11,524 nt of DNA from Pavlovales sp. CCMP2436 (Eukaryota > Haptophyta > Pavlovophyceae > Pavlovales): positions 32,672-44,195 of the forward strand of contig MU631667.1 of the NCBI GenBank assembly GCA_026770615.1. Direction: 5' to 3'. Below, one piece after another: positions 7,189 through 11,524 of the stretch. How positions within the stretch are numbered: position 1 is the first letter of the stretch; each line of letters begins with the position of its first letter. Both the position numbers and the translations under genes were made by a program. The notes under the pieces were generated by a model. It made no database searches. It was given only the letters and a program-made list of their open reading frames with translations, and was not told the DNA's origin.

Positions 7189-7361
7189 GCCCCCCTGGGC
7201 AGCAATCAGCCTTAACGAAGATGGTTACATAGAGCCTCATTTTGTGTGCCCTTCAATAGTAATTTAAGTAAAAATTAAGCATTGTTTGTATGTAGTTAGC
7301 TAGCGCTAAGAATCTGAGCCTCAGTCTCAAAATCGCCCTTCTGATTGCTCGCGACCCTCTG
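7189..7361 (-). mobile_element. MITE copy 2
   Basis: Orientation B. The internal block from CCTCATTTTGTGTGCCC through CAATAGTAATTTAAG is identical to copy 5. The right end ATTGCTCGCGACCCTCTG is followed by TA. The left end is badly eroded, so its exact boundary is uncertain. Confidence 0.65.
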
Positions 7362-7496
7362 TAGGCGTTCACGCGCGAATTCGCCTCAAGCGGCGCCATC
7401 AGTTGCGCAGTCGAGTTCCACGTCATCAGTTGCGTCGTAGGTCGTGGAGCGGCTGTCGTGGGGTCCACGGTGTCGACAAACGACCACCCCTCCCAC

Positions 7497-7663
7497 GCCC
7501 CGGCACACCACGCTGCACGACACTGCCATAATTGCCACCCAGAACGTTTATTTTGCCCTTCAATAGTACTTTAAGCCAATTTAATTATTGTTTGTATGCA
7601 ATTTGCTAAAAAACTGAGCCTAAGTTTCATAAGTTTGACCTTCGTATTGCTCGCGATCTCCTG
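7497..7663 (-). mobile_element. MITE copy 3 (degenerate)
   Basis: Orientation B. The recognisable part begins at TTTTGCCCTTCAATAGTA (about 7550) and ends at TATTGCTCGCGATCTCCTG. The left ~50 bp are not recognisable and the assigned start is inferred from family length. Confidence 0.55.
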
Positions 7664-7905
7664 AAGGGGTATCTTCAGGGTTCTACACGTTTGTACCAGT
7701 CTTTGATAATGAAATATACGCTTTACCCCTCCATGGAGAAACCTCAAAGCCCCCGCTTTGCGAAGAAATATTCGACTTTCCCGGCAGCAACGAGTCGTTG
7801 GCGCTCCCGACCAGCGTGCAGTACTCGGAGGCGCTGAGCGCGTGTGCGCAACCCTGGCGAGTCTAGCATGGAATTAATTGCGTTGCCCTGCATTCCGGCG
7901 TGCGA

Positions 7906-7937
7906 GCGGCGGCGGCGGCGGGGGGGGGGGGAGGGGG
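7906..7937. repeat. CGG microsatellite and poly-G run
   Basis: About five CGG units are followed by a long G run and GAGGGGG, just left of MITE copy 4. It resembles the tract at 2857-2899. Confidence 0.85.
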
Positions 7938-7951
7938 TTGAGGGTTGAGTA

Positions 7952-8118
7952 CAGGGAATCGCGGGCAATAAGAAGGGCGAATTTTGAGCTTGAGGCTGAG
8001 CTTCTTGGCAAATTATATACAGACAATGCTTTAATTTGCTTAAATTACATACAAACAATGCAAAAAAACGAGGCTCGGCTTCTTAACGATACGGCTTCTT
8101 ATTGCCCGCGACACCCTG
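7952..8118 (+). mobile_element. MITE copy 4, best preserved (167 bp)
   Basis: Both ends are intact. The left reads CAGGGAATCGCGGGCAATAA, and the right, read inward, is CAGGGTGTCGCGGGCAATAA; both continue GAAG. TA flanks both sides (7950-7951 and 8119-8120). TIRs beginning CAGGG with a TA duplication are consistent with a non-autonomous Tc1/mariner-type element. That assignment follows family knowledge; no transposase is present in the window. Confidence 0.85.
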
Positions 8119-8129
8119 TAATGCCGTCG

Positions 8130-8408
8130 AAATAATGATCAACATAACTTCGATGACAGCAATACGGGGTGTGTAAAAATCAAGAAATATGTCCGTCCCC
8201 TGACAGGTCTCCACATGGTCCAAGCGTTGCGAGAACACTCGGATCATGGGACCTTCGCAGAGCACACGGATACCGTCTCCACCACTGAGGCTGATCAGAC
8301 ACACGACAATCAACGACTCTCCGACTGGCGCGCGCTGACCAGCCGCTGCTGCTTCTCGCTCGTCTCAAAATGCAGCTCGCCTGCGCACATGCCGCACCTG
8401 TAGCACAT
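8130..8408 (-). pseudogene. Broken gene remnant with CxxCxxC start and a conserved ETCQGTD module
   Basis: On the minus strand, ATG 8408 starts a 32-codon frame beginning MCYRCGMCAGELHFETSEKQ, with a CxxCxxC motif; it stops near 8310. In another frame an open stretch follows immediately. Within it, 8276-8168 encodes GIRVLCEGPMIRVFSQRL, then VETCQGTDIFLDFYT. This module recurs on the plus strand at 11002-11109 at about 84 percent DNA identity. The shift between the two frames suggests a frameshifted single gene, though they may be unrelated. No family recognised. Repetition in two places suggests it belongs to a mobile element or multicopy family rather than to a unique gene. Confidence 0.4.
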
Positions 8409-8528
8409 AATAAACAGACTGCTTGTATCCCACTGTGTGATTCTTGCTTATAAGGGGCAGGAATTACACGGTGGAGGCTTGCTGTAGTCCCGGTCTACCC
8501 CACCCCCTCAGGAGGGTGGGCCTCGAGC

Positions 8529-8828
8529 TCAATGTGTTGCCTGTTGGGCTGTGTTTTCGGGGCATTGTTCTTCCCTCTTGCGCTTGTGGCGCGGCTCTTC
8601 CGGTGTGGCTTCGGGACATTGTCCCTCTCTCTTCCTGCGCTTTTGGCGCGTCTCTGTTAACTGCTGGGGTGGGTGGGTCGTTGTCGCTGCTTTGGGCCGC
8701 ATGGATGAGCACAGAACACGGTGATGTGGGGCTCTGGTGGCGGTCGTTCCGCTGTTGTCTGTGGGGAGCCGCGTTGTGCGAGTCCGCTTCTGTTCCACGA
8801 TCGACTGTTGTGTCTGGTCCGGTTCCAT
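8529..8828 (-). CDS. Possible 99-aa Lys/Arg-rich protein with tandem repeat
   Basis: ATG 8828 opens 99 codons. The N-terminal part is Gln/Thr/Arg-rich and hydrophilic. The C-terminal third holds two copies of a Lys/Arg-rich unit with QCPE (RRKREGQCPE and KRKREEQCPE), which look like nuclear localisation signals. The unit corresponds to a degenerate 54-57-bp tandem DNA repeat (about 8552-8605 and 8606-8660). All three minus frames and one plus frame are open here, so repeat structure rather than coding constraint may explain it. No family recognised. Confidence 0.25.
   Translation of the reverse strand: MEPDQTQQSIVEQKRTRTTRLPTDNSGTTATRAPHHRVLCSSMRPKAATTTHPPQQLTETRQKRRKREGQCPEATPEEPRHKRKREEQCPENTAQQATH
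8552..8660. repeat. Degenerate 54-57-bp tandem repeat
   Basis: Two units share TTCGGG-CATTGT, a CCCTCT-rich stretch and TGCGCTT-TGGCGCG. The offset is 54 bp in the first half and 57 bp in the second. Confidence 0.75.
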
Positions 8829-8843
8829 GGGTGGTGGGTGAGT

Positions 8844-9009
8844 CTGGTTGACGCGGGATATAAGAAACCGTAACGTTAAGAAACTAAACCTCATTTTGTG
8901 TGCCCTTCAATAGTAATTTAAGCATATTTTAAGTATTGTTTGTATGTAATTTGCTAAGAAACTGAGCCTCAGTCTCAAAAGCGCCATTCTTATTGCCCGC
9001 AACACCCTG
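8844..9009 (-). mobile_element. MITE copy 5 (166 bp)
   Basis: Orientation B. The right end CGCAACACCCTG is followed by TA (9010-9011). The left end CTGGTTGACGCGGGATATAA matches the family TIR with about five mismatches over 23 bases. It lies directly before the stem-loop at 9027. Confidence 0.8.
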
Positions 9010-9026
9010 TATCATGCTTAATTTTT

Positions 9027-9087
9027 GTCAGTCAATCAGTTAATTTGACTGACTAGTACCTCCGTCTCATTAATTTTGACTAGTACC
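9027..9087. other. Stem-loop with two adjacent direct repeats
   Basis: GTCAGTCAA (9027-9035) and TTGACTGAC (9045-9053) form a perfect 9-bp stem with the 9-nt loop TCAGTTAAT. GACTAGTACC occurs at 9051-9060 and again at 9078-9087. The layout resembles a small replication origin with iterons, and it lies about 0.55 kb upstream of the Rep-like remnant. The loop does not contain the TATTAC nonanucleotide typical of circular Rep viruses. Confidence 0.5.
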
Positions 9088-9609
9088 CCCTTCCCCCCCC
9101 CACCCACTCTTGCTCGACGCTAAACTCAGCTCCTCCGCGCTCCGCCTTGCCAATATATATAGTCTGAAGCCCCCTGTCTGAAGGGCCCCTTTGCGCCACA
9201 CAGCCTGCCAACCCTGCAGGCCCGCCATCATTTTCGCTCCCCGAAAAAAAAACGATTTCAGTTTTGTATTTTTATGCGTAAACGGTAAACCCCCGTAGAT
9301 CTTTTTAAACCCCAATTCTCTCTCACCAGAGTCGCCCATGGGTCGTGCTTCTCACCCAGACCGAGAGCCCGGCCCGGCGCCAGCCAACTTCCGTTTGCTT
9401 GGAACAGTGGAATTAAAACAGAGCTGTTTTAAGTCTTTCATACCATCTTTAAAAGTACTTATATCTGGGCTTACAGCAAAATGATGCCAAGAAATCATTA
9501 AGAGTTCATAGCTGGAGAACGGTTTTTTTTGTAGGGCCGCCGCGCGCCACAACCGCATTTTAAATTGACCAAAAATCTTCGATATCTCAAGGTAGGAGGT
9601 AAATCTCTC
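9070..9609 (-). pseudogene. Unknown 540-nt frame interrupted by one TGA
   Basis: On the minus strand one frame stays open from 9609 to 9070 except for TGA at 9354-9352. The first half (from ATG 9558, 68 codons) has ordinary aromatic-rich composition (FSSYELLMISWHHFAVSP). The second half (ATG 9339, 89 codons) continues in the same frame with YGGLPFTHKNTKL and a basic, aromatic character. The unbiased composition and shared frame suggest a formerly continuous coding region, perhaps of a repeat. No family recognised. It is antisense to the 5' edge of the Rep-like remnant. Confidence 0.35.
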
Positions 9610-9612
9610 TTA

Positions 9613-10033
9613 GATGTAGTAGCTCGAGCCCGCGCCTACTGCATCACAGACTACGCTGCGATGACCAAGGACGCGATGCTGCAAAAGTACCCGGGAACCG
9701 CGTACATTTGTTTTGCACCTGAAGAGTGCCCTATGACCAAGCGGGTGCACATGCAGGCCTTCATGTACTACGCGACCCAGCAGACAACTGAGACACTCAT
9801 GAAGCTCAAGGTGAAGAACGTGGAGGTCGCCAAGGTGCCCACATTGTCTACTTTACATAATATGAAGATGAGATTACGGCGCATATGAGATTCAGGGAGG
9901 GTTCGTCTTAAGCTCGGGCTACCGCGAGCTCACTGGCACCATTAACGAGATCGCGCGCGCGAGAGGCAAGACGAGCGCACAGAGTACCGTTCGAGAGCGG
10001 CTATCTATATATAGACGTATACATATTTATTAA
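9613..10033 (+). pseudogene. CRESS-type Rep endonuclease-domain remnant (frameshifted)
   Basis: The first segment (plus frame through 9885, stop TGA 9886-9888; first ATG 9661) has the order of motifs of an HUH Rep nuclease domain. AYCITDY stands at the motif I position, then AYICFAPEECP, then HMQAF (9748-9762) as motif II (HxQ). A weakened motif III reads HNMK (9856-9867), where Rep proteins have Tyr as the catalytic residue. The similarity then continues one frame over, from 9872 (GAYEIQGGF, then GYREL) to TAA 10031. So there is a +1 frameshift near 9868-9872. No Walker A or SF3 helicase region follows. This is most likely an endogenised relic of a circular Rep-encoding DNA virus or plasmid. 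The degenerate motif I, the lost Tyr and the frameshift make it inactive as read. A Rep-like HUH transposase is an alternative. Confidence 0.6.
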
Positions 10034-10580
10034 TTTAGTACGCACCTGTGCGGACGGTACTGTCTAGCCAGTAACTTTCTTAAAACAAGCGGTCGGGCGA
10101 GCTGCGCATAAAAGCACCATGAGGCACGTCGTTCAAAATTTATACCATTAATGCATCCAAAACGCCTCTTAAAAAGTCAGCAACTGCCACGCTTTTAATC
10201 AACCGGTTTTAAACATGTTATATTCTTTTAAGAGGCTTAAACCCACTTCCCACATGGTCACGAGGGGCGGGCAGGGGGGCGCATAATAATGGGAGGGAGG
10301 GGTGGGGGGTGATTTTGTTCCCGATATACCCCAAATATGTAATTTTAAGGGCCAACAAATCTTCAAGCGAAGGGGAGCTGCCGGAGGCCTGACGACCGCG
10401 GGCACCTCCGTCAGGAACTTATCTGCATAATAGTACGGTTTGGAAACATATTTTTGAGGTATCTAGGAACCCCTGTACATACCCACCCCCACACGAGTGA
10501 CACGTACCTCCACAGTGAGTTTAATTCAAGCTGACTATATATGATTCAGACCAAGCGAATAATCATTTATACAATTGCGG
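10034..10580. other. Intergenic region with hairpins
   Basis: No gene supported. GCCTCTTAAAAAG (10164-10176) and CTTTTAAGAGGC (10225-10236) form an inverted repeat around a ~48-nt loop. CCTGACG (10388-10394) and CGTCAGG (10408-10414) form a small perfect stem. A G-rich stretch lies at 10261-10312. The rightmost part is the 3' flank of the GH5 gene; no clear poly(A) signal is assignable. Confidence 0.45.
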
Positions 10581-11524
10581 TCAGACCATTGTTCTCCTCA
10601 GATACTTCGGGCACGCGTGGCGGTAGACCCCCGCCTCAGGCGGCAAGTACCCCATCGCCACGCCGAGCAGGTAGTCGAAGTGCGGCGCGCAGCCGTCCTC
10701 CGTTTTAAAATTCCAGTAGATCCAGCCGAGGCCGACGTCCCAGGCCGCCATTTGCCGCTCGGCGTACTGGCGCAGAAAGGCGATATAGGCCGGCGAGAAG
10801 TTGCTCGCGCGGCGATAGGGCTCGCAGGAGCCGATGGGCTGTTTAATTAATGAATCAATTAATCAATTAATCATTATTACATTTCGTTATTATTTTTTAT
10901 GTTTTTATGTTTTTTGGAGGGGGGAGCAGAAGCACCAGCAGCAGCGGCAGCCATAATTTTTTTAAAATAATATGAGTAAGGAAGAGAACGAAAAAAAACG
11001 CACGGCATCCGTGTGATCTGCAAAGGTCCATTGATCCAAGTGTTTTCTCAATGCTTGGGTCCGGTGGAGACCTGCCAGGGGACGGACGTATTTCTAGATA
11101 TTTACACACTCACTAGGAGCAGCGGCAGCCATGAAAAAAAAAATGAGTTAAGAAGAAAAGAAGAGAACGAAACAAATCGCCGACTGCTGTTGCACTCACA
11201 AGCTCAAAGTCCGCCTATGAATACGTCTGCAATACACCGTCTACTGCCGCACCTTTCAACAAGTAAGTCGTAGCTAAAAAAAATGAAAACGCACCGGGTT
11301 CGTGAAGGGCACGAGAGGTCTCCATTACACAGGGGACGGATGTATTTCTAGATATTTACGCACCGGGTTCGTGAATGGAGGCGTCCCGTCGAAGCGCGCC
11401 CCTTTGGCGTATCCGTTTAAATAGCGATCGCAGTCGTTGACAGCTACGGAGAACTCGCCGACGAGGGTTGGGTGCGTCTGCATGTTCTGCACGATTGAAA
11501 AGGCCTGCTCGCACGCTAACTGCG
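10581..11524 (-). CDS. GH5 exo-beta-1,3-glucanase, C-terminal part
   Basis: Two exons are seen: from the window edge to 11364 (codons from 11522, 53 codons) and 10838-10581 (85 codons plus TGA). They join in phase 0 across an intron of 525 bp. The first exon contains HPTLVGEFS, DCDRYLNG and GARFDG; the Glu of VGEFS (codon 11456-11454) is the catalytic nucleophile position of GH5 exo-1,3-glucanases. The second exon starts PIGSCEPY and continues with an AFLRQYAERQMAAWD helix, GWIYWNFKTE (the conserved WxxWxxKTE-type motif) and LPPEAGVYRHACP. The order and spacing match the C-terminal third of fungal Exg1-type enzymes, which release glucose from the ends of beta-1,3-glucans and are usually secreted. 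The N-terminal part with the acid/base Glu is outside the window. In an alga, substrates could be wall or storage glucans (inference). Confidence 0.88.
10940..11185. repeat. Intronic direct repeats with ~178-bp period
   Basis: AGCAGCGGCAGCCAT occurs at 10940-10954 and 11118-11132. Each is followed by an A-rich stretch and GAAGAGAACGAAA (10981 and 11160). The interval between the copies holds the ETCQGTD module. Confidence 0.75.
11002..11109 (+). repeat. Second copy of the ETCQGTD module
   Basis: This matches the reverse complement of 8168-8276 at about 84 percent without gaps and is open in the corresponding frame (GIRVICKGPLIQVFSQ, then VETCQGTDVFLDIYT). Substitutions are spread over all three codon positions, so current protein constraint is not evident. 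A third, partial copy covers 11330-11358 (AGGGGACGGA, then TTTCTAGATATTTAC). Confidence 0.75.
11289..11375. repeat. Duplicated exon-donor sequence (18 bp, 69 bp apart)
   Basis: ACGCACCGGGTTCGTGAA occurs at 11358-11375, where it covers the end of the GH5 exon and its splice donor. It recurs exactly at 11289-11306 inside the intron. The second copy presents the same minus-strand CCG|GTGCGT donor. Use of it would add 69 nt containing an in-frame TAA. Confidence 0.85.

Larger units (their letters stand above)
10839..11363 (-). other. 525-bp repeat-filled intron of the GH5 gene
   Basis: The donor is CCG|GTGCGT (GT at 11363-11362). The acceptor AAACAG ends at 10839, preceded by an ATTAAT-rich stretch (10841-10880). 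The splice joins TNP to PIGSC in frame, as GH5 homologues require. The intron contains a ~178-bp-period tandem repeat, one full and one partial copy of the ETCQGTD module, and a second copy of the donor-site sequence. Plus-strand frames inside it are not convincing genes. Confidence 0.8.

Noticed and set aside
8444..8851. 135-codon plus-strand frame
   Set aside because: It begins only with TTG and its Cys/Leu/Val repeats mirror the tandem DNA repeat; no independent support.
9036..9044. Stem-loop loop as a canonical circular-virus nicking site
   Set aside because: The loop TCAGTTAAT does not contain TATTAC on either strand.
10199..10405. Minus-strand 68-codon frame
   Set aside because: GTG start, Pro-rich translation of a G-rich tract, no similarity to neighbours.
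11013..11273. 86-codon plus-strand frame as a gene nested in the GH5 intron
   Set aside because: Its start is GTG, the second half is A-rich intron sequence, and only the module part is conserved.
1..11524. CRISPR array, tRNA, rRNA or prokaryotic operon
   Set aside because: No regularly spaced repeats with unique spacers, no cloverleaf or rRNA core recognised, and genes have introns and eukaryotic domains.

Overview
The window looks like nuclear DNA of a GC-rich unicellular eukaryote, most likely a microalga or another protist. Genes are sparse and GC-rich at third codon positions. Two of them contain clear GT-AG spliceosomal introns. They encode eukaryotic-type products: a signal peptide plus MAM-like ectodomain plus membrane anchor, and a GH5 exo-1,3-beta-glucanase. 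The spaces between genes are AT-richer and full of short repeats, miniature transposons and broken coding remnants. No bacterial operon structure, rRNA, tRNA or CRISPR array is visible. The lineage cannot be fixed from the sequence; haptophyte or stramenopile are guesses only.

Layout. Positions 1-970 (minus) are the N-terminal part of a coiled-coil protein that runs off the window through a poly-G (poly-Pro) tract. Positions 1068-2229 form a nested repeat block: ~90-bp outer direct repeats, 34-bp inverted repeats inside them, and a 343-bp tandem duplication with open frames at the core. A 191-aa unknown protein lies at 2841-3416 (minus). A short secreted-protein reading frame (3580-3777, plus) ends exactly where a ~2.27-kb segment with ~85-bp terminal inverted repeats begins (3773-6046). 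That segment carries two minus-strand genes, the MAM-like membrane protein (4108-4944, one intron) and a 179-aa Ala/Asp-rich protein (5269-5808). Beyond its right end a plus-strand frame resumes in register with the interrupted one, suggesting insertion of a mobile segment into a host gene.

Positions 6885-9009 hold five copies of a ~166-bp MITE with CAGGG...CCCTG ends and TA targets, a broken module that reappears near 11.0 kb, and a small repeat-containing Lys/Arg-rich frame. Positions 9027-9087 contain a perfect stem-loop with two neighbouring direct repeats. Positions 9613-10033 carry a frameshifted remnant that I read as the HUH-endonuclease domain of a CRESS-DNA-type replication protein (Rep), without a helicase domain. 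Positions 10581-11524 (minus) are the C-terminal part of a GH5 exo-beta-1,3-glucanase whose 525-bp intron is packed with repeats, including a duplicate of its own splice donor.

There is no evident shared pathway among the genes. The MAM-like protein, the secreted fragment and the glucanase all suggest cell-surface or cell-wall functions. The most unusual points are the Rep-like relic, the TIR-flanked segment carrying a MAM gene, and the module shared between 8.2 kb and 11.0 kb.
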